From Baylisascaris procyonis (lineage: Eukaryota > Nematoda > Chromadorea > Rhabditida > Ascarididae): a stretch of 64,000 nt of DNA. Below the pieces are notes generated by a model that searched no databases, was not told the DNA's origin, and saw only the letters and a program-made list of their open reading frames with translations. Location of the stretch: contig JAZARR010000074.1 in the NCBI GenBank assembly GCA_037389465.1, positions 558,001 through 622,000 on the forward strand, in the 5' to 3' direction. The translations under genes and the position numbers were made by a program. Positions 26,024-38,890 of this stretch are shown piece after piece (position 1 is the stretch's first letter; each line of letters starts with the position of its first letter).

Positions 26024-28137
26024 AATTTGCATGTTTCGTTGTTTGATATTACATGTTATCCCTTCGGATGCGATCCCTGCATGCGGTCACCAATTTCTCA
26101 CCTTATAAATTGATAATCACTGTGCAAACTGGATGCGATGAGAAGGGCCATATCGACAACAAAGGAACTTAGTGAATCCATAGGTGAACAAACTACATAT
26201 ACGCGTATGTAAAAAAAAACTGTTCCTCACGCTTTTTATGCTTCAGGGAATTCTTTCTTGGAAAGCAGTAATGATGAAACGAAAATTTTTCTTTGTTTTA
26301 CCTAAAATGTGCAATGCCTTATTTTGCAAGTCACTTCACATTCAACCGCAAAAGACAGCTATCTAACTCATAGGTCGCTTCTTTCTTTTATTATTTCACG
26401 ATAATTAGGTTAAACTAAAATTAAAATGACGTTTTTCGAGGAAACCATTGCTCTACAGCGCATAGAACAATCCACAACTTGGGAAATTTCCGTATGCATA
26501 ACCAGCGGGGAGGAAATGTTGGTGACGTAGCCAATGCTCAATATTTTATCCAGTGATGTTGATAGATTCGGTGATGCGTTTCATGAAGTTTCCGACAGTG
26601 GGGACGGAGGAGTGGAAAACGGGCTGTGAAGGTGAAGAGTCCGTGCTTGCTTGCCATTATCTGGTCTCTCAAGTCCGCATAGAACCTTCTCTTAAAACCT
26701 TATCAGATTTATTAAACCCTCAGCGAAAGTAAAGAGACACGAGGAGATCGAGGAGCAGAAAGGAAGGAGGAGAAGAGGCGGGAGGGAGGCCGGCAGTAGA
26801 GAGCTTCAGCACCCAACAGCGCGACTCAAAGATTCGATCTGCGTGTCATTTTTTTTTGTCCTGGACGAAGCAGTTGGTCTTGGATTAGCTGATCCTTCTT
26901 ACAGATCCGCTCCACAAGCAAACAAAAGATGCTGAAAACTAGTGGATTAATTTCAGGGAAATGAACAGCAAAGGCTTTCCGTATCAGTCGACACGGAGGT
27001 GTCCGACATGGCTCAGCTGCGGGAGCCGACTGTCATCTCGGATCGATGAATAAGTGAATAAAAATCCCACTTGTACATGGCCCTCCTTCGAAGTGCCGTT
27101 AAGTGCTTGGGAATGGTATATGCTGCAAAATGTTCTGGATGAAGTGCATGGAAGGACCTTCAGAACTTTTTTTTAACAAGCAACACTGTTTGAGCCTCAT
27201 ACATCCAAATCACAACCTCCGAGAGGAAATAAAAAGACTGTCATGCGAATGGATCCCACTGCAGCATCATTGAGAAGGGATAAAATATCAGCCGCTGGAG
27301 AGGTTTGATTCGTTTTGGCACCGAACGCGATAACAGCCCACTCAACTGCAGAAACAGAGACAAGTAAATAAACAAGATTATGCTATCGGTTATGTTACAG
27401 TGTAAAATAATCCTTGCAAACGCCTATCCTATTGATCTCATGTGAATGTAACGCACCTGAACAATACATCATAAGCCAAAACAACAGGAAAGCAAATAAA
27501 CGCATTACTCTTTTCTAACGGAATGTGGAGAAATGATGCCACAACGAAGGGATCTGCTTGCGTGATTGCAGAGAATGCAGCAAACATGCGCTTTCTTGAT
27601 GCAATTATTTGCAGTAAGCATCCGATTTCCGCACACAGCTATTTGCCTTCTTGTGGGTCGGTGTTCTGGGAGAATGCTATGAAACCGTTGCATTTTTCAT
27701 CGTTAAAGACGAAGTCCATCTCAATTTTTTCTTCAAATGCACGGGACAGAGATGAATAAAAAAGCTCCTGCAGGTGTCAGTAGAAATCGATGCTAATGAT
27801 TCTCACAAGTTCTGAATGACGGAAGATGATATTCCGGAGAATTTCTGATGTTAACACGATCAAAAACCTCATGAAGTCGGCTAAATTCGAGTAGCCGAAA
27901 GGAATTTGCGACAGGTGTGTGCTCAAAGTGTTCAAAATGTTGTTTAAAAATCATTCATATCTATGACATGCGAACATTTGCAAAAAATGCCCCGTGAAGA
28001 AACGAACAAAGCAACTGGAAATTGAAGGTCGTCAGCCGCCTAAAACAAATAGGGAAATGTGTCAGGGAAGTCAGCACACTAAGGGTGTATATGCCCCACC
28101 AGTCCAACCGGTTTAATTCTTCCGCGATCAGTGTTAG

Positions 28138-28308
28138 ATGAAAAACCTCCCCATAAAAGAAGCAAGTATGTCGAATTTCTCGCAAATTGAAATTCACCCA
28201 GCCTTCTTGAGGCGTTACGGGATCAATGCGGAGTTCGACAAAAACGATCAAGCCATGCTCTGCGAAAGGACCACCGAGTTTTGGAAGTGTAGCTTCAGGG
28301 ACTTATAA
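28138..28308 (+). pseudogene. Broken candidate exon (unit 2)
   Basis: Identical to the unit 1 version, including the premature TAA. Product not recognised. Confidence 0.3.
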
Positions 28309-28987
28309 GCCGAAACCACCGAGTGAGTGAAAAGAAAGGCATACATAAATACGTTTAGGCGTAACACTGCTACACAGCAATTTGGAAATGGAAATGTGTA
28401 AAAGCGTTCAAGGAAAGAAATTTTTTTTTCGTCCCATTTTTTTATTTTCACTAGTTTTTTACCATTTTTAGTTTTTCCGGACGCTCGCGGTACAAAATGA
28501 AATGAAATATTCTGTAAAAGTAAGCAAGAGATGGCTTGCGCAATCCATCAAACAGTTTCCTTAGTTCGATGGCTTAAAATTGTGGCTCGAAAGGCGCCAG
28601 AGATTGCTTTATCGGCTACCAAGACGAGTAATCTCTGCGCACTTCAATGCGTGCGTGAATCTGGTAGGGGCCAATGAATCACCTCGAAAGTTCGTGCAGA
28701 GGTCTATTCATCTAAGCCAGTTTCAAGATTCCTTGCTTAGTGCTTCTGTGTTGTAACAGCAGCAGACTGGATACGCAGAGAAGAACGAATGCATGCATAC
28801 GCGAAGATCTATGCGGCACCCGCAGTGACCCAACTCTAATGGATTTTGTAGAATCAAAATTGATTCGCAAGACTGACATGTTACGCAGTCTCAAAATTTC
28901 GCTTTTTGTGTCGCAACCGATCAGTTATAACGACTTGATTTGCGAGCAATAACTGAAAGAGAGCGCAGTGAAATCACTTTCGGAGGT

Positions 28988-29524
28988 CTCTCTCGCATAA
29001 ACATTTAACTACCTTCAACCCGTTCCTGCCGGAAAAAAGCTCATGGAGAACATTCGAAACGATAGGCGCATTAACATGTTCGCGGCTGATAGTTTTGTTG
29101 CGATTTTTTTTTGAAATGAAATGGGCGACACCAACAATATCAACCGATAATTGTTACGCGTTATTACGAAAAAACAATTCAGCAAATGAATCGTAAGAAC
29201 GTTTGGTATAGTGAAAAGCATGGCATTAAAATCACCATCGTTCATGGATTACACTATTGGTGGCGATTCACAGCAACGCGATGATAAATCAGAGGAAGGA
29301 GGTTGACGTGAACCAAGCGAAATTGCGGGTCGTATGTACATGACAGACAAGAAAGCAAAACTGCTGGTTTATTAGACAAAGGAACAACAGGGTTAAGAGT
29401 CAAGATATACGTGGAATAAGACTTACAAGCAATACAGGCCTTCAAACACCAACAGTATGAAAGCAGCAAATAGAACAACGAGAATTACAAGAAACGATTA
29501 GGATTCGTGGGCGAGTTGTGCGAC
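28988..29524. repeat. Same 537-bp block in unit 2
   Basis: Copy of the block at 11,545-12,081 with no differences noticed. Confidence 0.5.
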
Positions 29525-30405
29525 TGAACGATGTGCACTATGTTGGCAATAAAACGGCTTTACGATGCGGCAACTCTGTCAATTATGGAGGGATTACTAT
29601 AACGAAGTTCAGTAGAAGTATCTTAACAAGAAAAGAGTGTCACGCGACTGCATCCGTGCCAACTAATAGGTTATCTGAAGAATAACAGACCACTGCCTAA
29701 CGCGTGGGTGAACAGATCCTTGCTCAAGCTTTTTTCTTGGACCGTCGATATTTCTATCTTTATACTCTCCAATTCTCTGCTGCACTCGAAACTGCCCGAT
29801 ATCTTGAAGGGGACGATATGTAAATGTGGTTAATAAGCAAACTGGCCTGGTCCGAAGAGGGCATGGCCATTTGTGCCCATCCTCTTCTCAAGCAATGTGC
29901 ACTAACTTCCTGCTTGGTTCGTCAAAAGGTTGATCACGAGGGGGACACTCCTCAGTTCTGCGATTGCCCGGCACCTCAAACTTGGGTAATTAAAACTTAG
30001 TATAGTTTCAAACAACATTATAACGGCACCTAAGAAACGGATACAAGAACATCATAAAACGTGGCCTCAGATAGCGAAGGTAGTTTTTGCTGACGCGTTA
30101 ACGAACAAGATGCAAGCGTATTGCAAAGAGATTGCTAAGCGTCCGTATTATTGACAACCAACGATGATAAGCAAGTTGAAAACATAAATCCAAGGGTAAA
30201 ACAATAAAAACCGAATAACGTTGACAAACGTAGGAGGATTGCACTTCCACACGAATCGGAACGCCGATTTACTGAAGTGATATACTAGCTATGCAAGATG
30301 TCGGATCTGACAATTTCGTGAGCTGCTGCGTTGAGACGCATTTCAGTTTCATTCCTCTGGTAGCCAGATAACTCGCTCGCATGTCTTCGTTAACGACTTA
30401 AAGGC

Positions 30406-30475
30406 GAAAAAATTCAAAAAATTCAAAATTCAAAGATTCAAAAAGAAAAATTCAAAAAGAAAAAATTCAAATACA
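30406..30475. repeat. Irregular A-rich TTCAAAAA repeat (unit 2)
   Basis: Same simple repeat as in unit 1. Confidence 0.7.
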
Positions 30476-33274
30476 AAGGAAGGCGAAAAGGCTTCCGAGG
30501 AATACAGTAGTAATTCAGAGGAGTGGAGTGGAGAACAGAAGGATCATGATAACTGTTCAAAGAAGTACTATATCGGCTGAAGTGAACACGATAGGTACTA
30601 ACTGCAGAATAAAAGCACTTCGCTAGAATACGCAATAAGCAAACAAATAGGTAAGCTTGTCAGGCGGACTGATGCGTAATTTATCATCCCAAAGAAGAAG
30701 CAGTTTCGTTGGTCATGATCCCAATTCAGAACATCTTCAGCGTCTTGCCTCTAAAATGATGCAACAATGGTTTCGGTGGTGGATGGAGGACTTACGGTAA
30801 AAGCTATAAGTTAAATAAGCACGCCATGTCAGTTGTTGGTAAAGTTAAATGCCTTGTGCAACATAGCAGTAATCAATACCTCTTAGTAGAACGCTAAAAA
30901 GTAGGTGGAAAAAGTCACAAGCGGAGACTGAGCAAAAAAAGAAAAGAGCTTGTGGCCTGTCGTATTTATTAAAATAATCCTGCGCAACCTGAAGTAATAG
31001 ACGAGCAGATGGTTTCATCCATCGAGAGGATATCGCAGAGGTAGCAGCTTTCAAAGCACAATCATAAGCTTAATGGTGCGTCAGCTGGTCCGGCAATATC
31101 TTCAAGAGCTCGAAAGTTCGTCTTTATGGAATGCATTATGGAAAAGCTGCACCAATGCATATGCACTCATGTCTGTCTGTCCCTCTCTCCTTCAGTTTCA
31201 GCCTTGTATTGCATTAGTTTAAACGCTTTGAAAGGATCTGCAAACATGAATTGTGCAAGACTATCGTACATTTCGTGCCGGCAGGTAAACATCTTTGCTA
31301 AGAAGAAAATAATCCTTTATAACTGAAAAACATCATTCATATGAGCCGCCTGGGGTAGCCGCCGGATGAATAAAAAGTGAAGCCATTTTACCGGTTATTT
31401 GGTTACTAGCCGCTGGCAGATAGGCTGAATGCGAAGACGTACTTGACGCCACCTCTTTGAATACGATTGGTTAATGAAGCAACGACTGTTTGAATGGCGC
31501 TTTGAAGCAGAAATTGCATTACGTGCAGCGTCAAGCTGCAAAATTCACTCATACGAAGAAGATAAATTCCACAGATTACTTTTTCTTCATCGTTTCCCGT
31601 CATAAAGGCAGCATATTTCGAGGGCCGACAAAAGCTGACTTTTGAAACAATGCAGTATTGCGAAGCAAACTTTGTCCTTTTAAACAAATTGGTCGTTTAG
31701 TTCAGCGTGATGGCGTTTGCGATTTTGGATGGGAAAGAATTCCATGTTTTTTCACTATATTCTGGATATACCTACATCTTCCTAAAGGACACTGGTCTCT
31801 TCGAGTTTACGATCAACACCAGCGCGTGGGTTGTGGAAATTTCGGAAAAGTCGTTAGGTGACGCTCAGCATTGTTCGAACGCCTTCAGTTAAATTCACTT
31901 TTGCACTTACCTCAGTTTGGACCAGACAACATCCATACTTGTGAAGAATACCATAGTAGAAGCCTCACATAGGGAGGTATTTAGGCAGGTCATTTGCAAG
32001 CATGAGGAATGGATATGGATTATGAACGGAACCTCGAGAGGTACTACTAGATGCATTCCCAACGTTGTAAACAGCGATGCGTACCATCATAACTCTCAAC
32101 GTCAAGAGATGAAATCGCACATTCATTTAAGTAGCGATTCGCTAATACGATATTATTGAGTATATGGGAGAAGTGTGGAACGAAATTAAGGTTTTCTCTA
32201 AAATCGAATTAAACAACATCAACATAGCAACTCTCGTGGACACCGAGCAATTAACTTTAGATGTCTCAAGGAAGTATATTTGAGGTAGATCTCAATCGAA
32301 ACAACTCGCAATGGTGTGTGGAAAACAATTATTATAGTCGGAGCATTAAAGTGGCTCATATTTATCGGATCGATCTGTTTAATAAATTGACCGAAATATT
32401 GATGCTTGCAACAGCGCATTGACACTCTTACTGATCCTAGCGCTCGTAGTAATCTTTCACAAAGGGAAGATTTTTGAAACCCGTTGAATCATAAGGTGCC
32501 ATCCTACTTGAATGAACGGCAAGAAATTCTTACGTAACTTTACTGTTTATAAAGTGAACCAACCCGAACGGTGTGTCATCTGATACTGCAGTTATACACG
32601 AGATTTCGCTCCTAAAATGCAGGAGTGATACCTGTGAATTAGCCATTGGGGATGCGCACGTGGATATCGAATAAGCTCCTGTTTAGAGATTTTATTCGAG
32701 AATGATTCTCAAAGACAGATCATTTAGGGATTTTTGCAGCTTTTCTTAATTCGACCACAAGATTTTACGAAATTACTTACAGATGCCTTTTGAAACTTCT
32801 GAACGACTGAGATATGACGTTGTTAGGCCCATTTCCTGAAAGTAAGTGACATTTGAGTTATGTTTGTTTGTATCGATCCGATTATTTCCGCAAACGCCCC
32901 TTACGGCTGAACTCGATGTGAAAATTGGTTGCCAAATGCTACCTTTCTAAAATAAGATCTGGAAAACGAGTAATTCCTAAGCAGAGATATTTGCTTTTGT
33001 TCGATGCGCATCAAACACTATTTCACTCTCTCGACAGCGCCTTCTACTGCAATTGGATGTTGTTAGTAACACGCACTAGCTCAAAAAACCGCATACCTTG
33101 CTAAAGCTCATGATGCACTCCCATGTTCATTAACGGCACCGACTACCGAATGCCGCGCATTTGATCCTGTACTTTATGTTGGAGTGAAATAAGATTTGGC
33201 CACATAAAATTCGGGAAGTTGCTTCCTTTTTGCTCAGGGCTGCGTATGTAGTGCACTCAGACAGAGGATGAGAA

Positions 33275-33619
33275 ATGAAAGTCATAGGAGAAGCAGTCGA
33301 TATGGTGCTGCAACAAGGGAATCTAGCACCGAGTTACGAGGGGATGCGATCAACGAATAGTGGCGATTGGATGGTCGAATGTGTGACAATGGACGGTAAA
33401 TGCGCGCAAATTCTGAAGTTGACTGGTCTGCACGAAGGCCAACATCATTTTTTACGCTTGTGCACTTCAATTGCTAATCAAAAATTTCGTTGGTTCGATA
33501 CGATAACTTCTCGGACGTATAATGCGATCATGGAACTTCAACAGCGACGGTGGATCCTCTCGCATATCCTTGAACATTCAAGCAAAGCAGACGCGGAACT
33601 TCATGATAACTTCATGTGA
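33275..33619 (+). other. Reading frame with weak fibronectin-III resemblance (unit 2)
   Basis: Identical copy in unit 2. Unit 3 is truncated before this point, so there is no third copy. Confidence 0.3.
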
Positions 33620-34647
33620 CGAAGGCAGGGATTGTTTTGTGACCACACTGCACTACACCCATTTAAACAATCGACGAAGCTAGACTTGTCGCCATGAAAA
33701 CAAGTCAGAAGCGATTATGAGGTAAGTTGAGGACGAATAGAAAGAAATGTTCGGTTGGTGGCCGTTTGTGTTGAAATTGGGTTATTGCGTTCAGTGAGTT
33801 GAACCAGATTCACCAAACAGAACCCATTGTCCGCTCACTTACATCGATATCGTGAAAACATTTCATCGATCACCATCTCCATCGGTGGATATAAAGAGGA
33901 CTCCCCCCTTGATGACGTTAATTCGACACTTTATTATAGTTCGTTGAGCACGGATAAACAAAATGCTACTTGCTTTCACAAATAATATTCAACCTGAGAA
34001 CATGAGAAATATCCTTGGGATCAAGTTTGAAGCTGTCAACGTGACCAGGTTGTAATAATAATGGCTGTGATTGGCGCATTAGCGGCCTATAGCCTTAGCA
34101 TGTAGCAGGTAGGCAACGGATTTAGTAGAATCGAACGAAAACGAGAGGAGTCACGATGTTGTAGAACGAAGATCCATATGAAAAGGTTTTGGAGCATTTA
34201 CTCGATAAATTTAAACCGTGGTGACCCCGACATTAATGGTTTTTTATGCTGCCTTTTGATATATGGTCCAGTATTAAATTAAGTATGAGAATGAGAAGTT
34301 TGAATATAATTTTTGTCGATTCGGGAACAATCTTTAATAACTTTAAAGGCATCTTTAACAACGCGCATAATATTGAAGGTACATCAAGAAACATCTCCAG
34401 CAGCATTTAAAATCTCAAAATTGGGATTCCCCACAGACAACGGACAAGGGCTTCCTTTACAATGAAAGAGATCACTACTTGATGTATTACTACTTTCCGA
34501 AAGCTGCCTTATGCATTCAGCCTGGAGATGTGGAGCCTTATTATTCTTCCACCTTTGGCACCTTGTGAGTAGCTATACTGAATATTCTGAATGTAAATTC
34601 TGCTGGCTTCTTTTATGTGGTATTTTAAATATTACTCACATTCACAG

Positions 34648-34653
34648 TTTATT
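34648..34653 (-). terminator. Poly(A) signal of GALE copy C
   Basis: AATAAA on the minus strand 24 nt after the stop at 34677, same as copy B. Confidence 0.6.
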
Positions 34654-34676
34654 CACGTTATTGTGGTAGAACATCG

Positions 34677-37600
34677 CTATTTCTTGCTATTATTGTCATC
34701 ACCGTCATTTGCTTCTTTACCGCCATAGCCGTTTGGGTTCTTCATTTGGAAATTCCACATGTCACGACACATATCGTCCAAATCGAATTTACATTCCCAT
34801 CCGAGCTTCTCCTTAGCTAGGGATGTATCACAGTAGAGACATTCCACGTCACCGGCACGCTTATCACAGAATTGCAACTTGATCTGCAAATAAAAGAGAC
34901 GATAGTTTTGCTCATTTTGTATTAAACATGCCCTTCATAGTCGCTTAATAAAAGTACTGAAGTGATGTAATTTTCGACAGCAATATACACAGAAAATGTG
35001 AAATGTTGAGGGAAATTATTCACGGAAATGCAGAGAAAACAAAAAAAGCTTCGAACAGTGTCAGCAAAGCATCCTAAACACGTTGAGAACTGAGGTTCAC
35101 TGTTTAGATGATTAGTATCATTATAAGAAAATGAATTGGCCGCGAACAACATCTGTGAAGTAATCTGATATCTAAAGAGCAAACGACGAATAAATAATGG
35201 GAGTTGCGGCTCATGAAACAGTAGTCAATGAGGCAAAAATTTATTTTCTACTGAAAAAACTTCTGACTTCTTTTCCGGAGACCTTTCGAAACGACTCCAC
35301 AACTTCCAGTATCGAACGGCCACGTCCCGTACCGAGATTATAAATTTCACATCCTATATTCCCCTCTTTCCTGATTCGATCAAGGGCAGCAACATGCCCT
35401 TGTGCAAGATCGACTATATGAACAAAATCACGAATGGCTGTTCCTGAAAACTATATTACATTTTCATAAATGAGCGGACTTTTTAGTTCACTTTTCAGGA
35501 ACACAGCTAACTCTAAGCTAAAAAGAGGGGCACTTTGCCTATGCTTTATACCCCCCGTCAAAGCGTTATCCCGAACACTGCGAAATGTATTCTCTAAAGG
35601 CAGGAAAGAACTGCCCATCCATCGCATTCGCGCAGCTTATCTTGGTGCTGCCATCGATCCTGAAAATAACTGCGTTCAGATGATTGCGACTTCAGCGACA
35701 ACATTCACTTGTTATGAGTGACGCTAATGACTTAAGATCCCTCACCGCACAGACATTATTTTGTGCATATTTCGACAGAAGTGAGGAGGAAAAAACTGCA
35801 GTTGATCCCCTTCACCAATGCCGCGAACGTTTCTCGAATAAACTGATCATGCATACTATTGCTCCTGGATTACCATGTTGTCGGTTTTCTGTTCTTTGCA
35901 TTAAAAACTGCAATCACTCCGCGGCCTTCGTAGAGTTTAGCATTATTACGAACGCACCATCTGGTGTATTATATGTATTGCCGAACACACGTAGATAAGG
36001 AAATTTTCCGATAGCAACTTGACTGAGGTACGGGGCAAGGTTCACAGGAACACCTCTGGGATCCTCGCCGAGAAGACCTGACGGATGAGCACCGATTGGA
36101 TTGAAATATCGTAGCATAATAACGTGCCAGTCCTGAAGACATCTTTGTTAATCTTAAGTATCACTGAATGAATTATTAAATACCATGTTAACCTTCCACA
36201 GATTTTCAAAGGGAGCACCCAGAGTTTGCATGTGGTCCTATGTGCGTGTGTTTGTGTGTGAGGGAGCGGGGGGTGGGGATGGGATACTGAAACATTCGAC
36301 ATTCCACAGCCTGCACGATATTCATGCCAGGATATGAGGTGAGCAAGGCAGTAAGTGCATCAACACTTATTAACGTGACGAAGACGATCGTGTATGACGA
36401 GGCAGGGAAGAATTTCATGTAAAGCACAAGGGCAGAAAAAGATCCATTGAAGTTAGCAGGATCTGAGGAACGGCTTATTGCGAACGATTGTGCAAGAAGG
36501 CGGTACCCAACGATTCCTGATCAGTCAAATATGTCAAAATCCACTCATTTCTGTTACCTTCTCAGCATCAGCCGTATCAATCAGCATCTTCTCGGTTATG
36601 TACTTCGTCTGTGCGTATGGATTCGTGATGCTGCTCCCTGTTTTACTCGTCTCTGTGAGAGGAAAAGTCTCGCCGACGCCGTAGACAGTTGAACTGCTGG
36701 AGAAAACGAAATTTTTCACGTCATATTTCTTGCACAGCTGAAACAAACTTATATGTTACATGACGGGCATGCAGCAAACAATCGAAGAGTTGACCTGGTT
36801 CTTTCAAAAACGGTTTCCTATCTTTTCTAGGGCGAAGAGCACACTCGCCAAATACCACAAGTGTGATTCCTATGTCGTAATTGAAGCAATAGCTGAAATT
36901 CACATACAAACTTGAAATCATCCACTTCACTGAATCATAGAAAATTGAATAATCTTGCATTATCTGTTGAACAGTTTTTATTATAATGAAACCAGAAACG
37001 TTGAGCCGTTAGAAAATGACGACGGTTGTATCACGTTTATGACATTTCTTCTATACGTTTTCAACCTTTTCAGCTATGGAACACTTCTGTCGTTTTATTC
37101 ATCGCCGTAGTATTCTTCTATTAGGGTAATTGCTAGCGCGATCTTTGATCTTAAAATACTCAGTATAAACGGCACTCCACCGAATTAACAGCAGTCGTAC
37201 GTACGGCGGGAAGTTGTTCTTGATGTTCGGTGTGTAAACTGATGTCACTATTTTAGTGAGAGAAGTGTAAGTGGCACCATGGGAACTGATCATCTTGTCT
37301 GATCTTTCATGAAAATGAATTATTAGTTATGCATCTATTTCTTAACTCCACATCAATTTGGCTCACCTTCCCCTTCCCTTCATCTATTCGCATCTGCTCC
37401 AATCTTTAAGCATTATTGTGTGTCCATAGAAGCGTTGAGAAATCACGGTGTGCTATGTATTATTTCGACATCTGAAATGCACAGCTGAGTCTTGAACACA
37501 GGCCCCGGAATGACAGAGTTTTCTGCAAGGGAATTTCGCTCACACATCGCTTCGCTGGACAGTCACCACTTTGGAATTTTCAGATTTCTGCGTAAGGTAG

Positions 37601-38868
37601 CTGATATGCCCAGTTATTCACATTAACGTCCAAAGAGGTAAGCAAACCGCAGAAACTCACGCAGATTAAATTAATCGAACCAATCAAATTATTTTTGTAG
37701 AATTCCAGCGGTCGCTCCGTCGAATCTCCGACGCCTTTGATGGCTGCCAAATGAATGACGGCGTAAGGTTTGTTCTATAATGTCAAGGTATTGTTTGAAA
37801 GAATAAAAAAACAAAGCACTCACGTAATTCAATCATATAGTGAGAAACCTCCGGGATTTCATCTAGTTGCGGACAAGGTGGATTGGGTTCTGAATATGTG
37901 GAAAGCCTCTCTTGAGTTTTTTTGTAAGCACTACACTCGAACCCCAAGTACATCGATATTTCTGCTCATCTTGGCCATGGAAACTAGTCATTTCAGATAA
38001 ATGCATGAGTCTGCAGTGCCAACTTATCTCAGCAAGAACAAAAGATATATCGTGATGCCTTGTTAAGGACTTGCAACGACTTCAACACCTTCTACCTAAG
38101 ACGAGGCAGAGGAAAGGAAAAGCGGCAAGCTGAACAAGTTGCAAACCTTGCGAAAAACTTCCTCGAGCTCCGCATTATTGCAGAGATCGCAAAATTGAAA
38201 TGGAGCGCGCTTTGCAGATAATTTCTCGACGCGCTTCAAACTTGCTGCATTTCCGTCAGCATCTGAAGTAAACAAATCAATATTAACAGCTTTATGTTCT
38301 CGCCGAATTGCTTTGTAAGATATGCAGTCAAGTTTTCATTTTGTGCTGTTTTCAATGTAGCTATGAATAGTTCCTTGGAGGAATCGTCTTTCATAGCGAG
38401 CATTTGATCTTAACTTCCCTAGGCTCATGCATCTTGCACTAGATAAAACGCCTTGGTTTTAACTTTATCGAAGCGCGAAAATTCGGGCAATGAAAGTTGT
38501 AAAACACGCAGCATATTCCTTTTGGAGATTTCACTGATCCGATTCACTGGCTAATGAGAGGCATCGTACCAATCATATGAGATTTCTTATGTGCCGTGCT
38601 GATGACAATGACCACGTCTTTCGGGTGATAATTTTATCGAATTTGCAATAGACATGAGAGGTATTGCTATTCGCGTGATATTTCCACAGCAACTTTTAAC
38701 GTGCGCATTTCATAACAAGGCTGAAAGCTTGAAATATATTTAATTAAACGCAACTTGCACCGCGTTGACAAAATTGTCGATGCAAACCACCTCATAGCCA
38801 GCGTTCAGAAGTTCTAAGGTTACAAAGCTGCCGATGAATCCAGCTGCGCCTGTCACCAAGATCTTCAT
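34677..38868 (-). CDS. gale: UDP-glucose 4-epimerase copy C (complete)
   Basis: Third epimerase gene, exactly 17,443 bp from copy B. Exons: 38868-38755, 38262-38147, 37774-37661, 36737-36558, 36132-35958, 35443-35268, 34883-34677. All exons read as the same protein as copy B, with the Gly-rich NAD loop, the Ser and Tyr-x3-Lys catalytic residues and the C-terminal LGW region intact. Introns also match copy B almost base for base; one intron-1 substitution (38,346) is visible. It shares the unresolved exon 1-2 phase. The near-identity means either a very recent duplication, ongoing homogenisation, or an assembly artefact. It is the last epimerase of the array: the next truncated unit ends before another gene would begin. 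Confidence 0.93.
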
Positions 38869-38881
38869 CTCCTCGCCTGAG

Positions 38882-38890
38882 CTAAAACAC
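38882..38890 (-). promoter_or_regulatory. Probable spliced-leader acceptor of GALE copy C
   Basis: Same GTGTTTTAG acceptor 13 nt before the ATG at 38868, as in copies A and B. Confidence 0.5.

Larger units (their letters stand above)
21448..34647. other. Spacer between GALE genes, unit 2
   Basis: Copy of the unit 1 spacer without the 321-bp insertion. It contains the relics listed separately and no other recognisable gene. Confidence 0.55.
20551..37993. repeat. Tandem unit 2 (17,443 bp)
   Basis: Full-length unit bounded by the same string. It lacks the 321-bp insertion of unit 1. Its left part (to about 26.1 kb) matches unit 3 best and its middle matches unit 1, so the copies form a mosaic rather than a simple series. 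Confidence 0.95.
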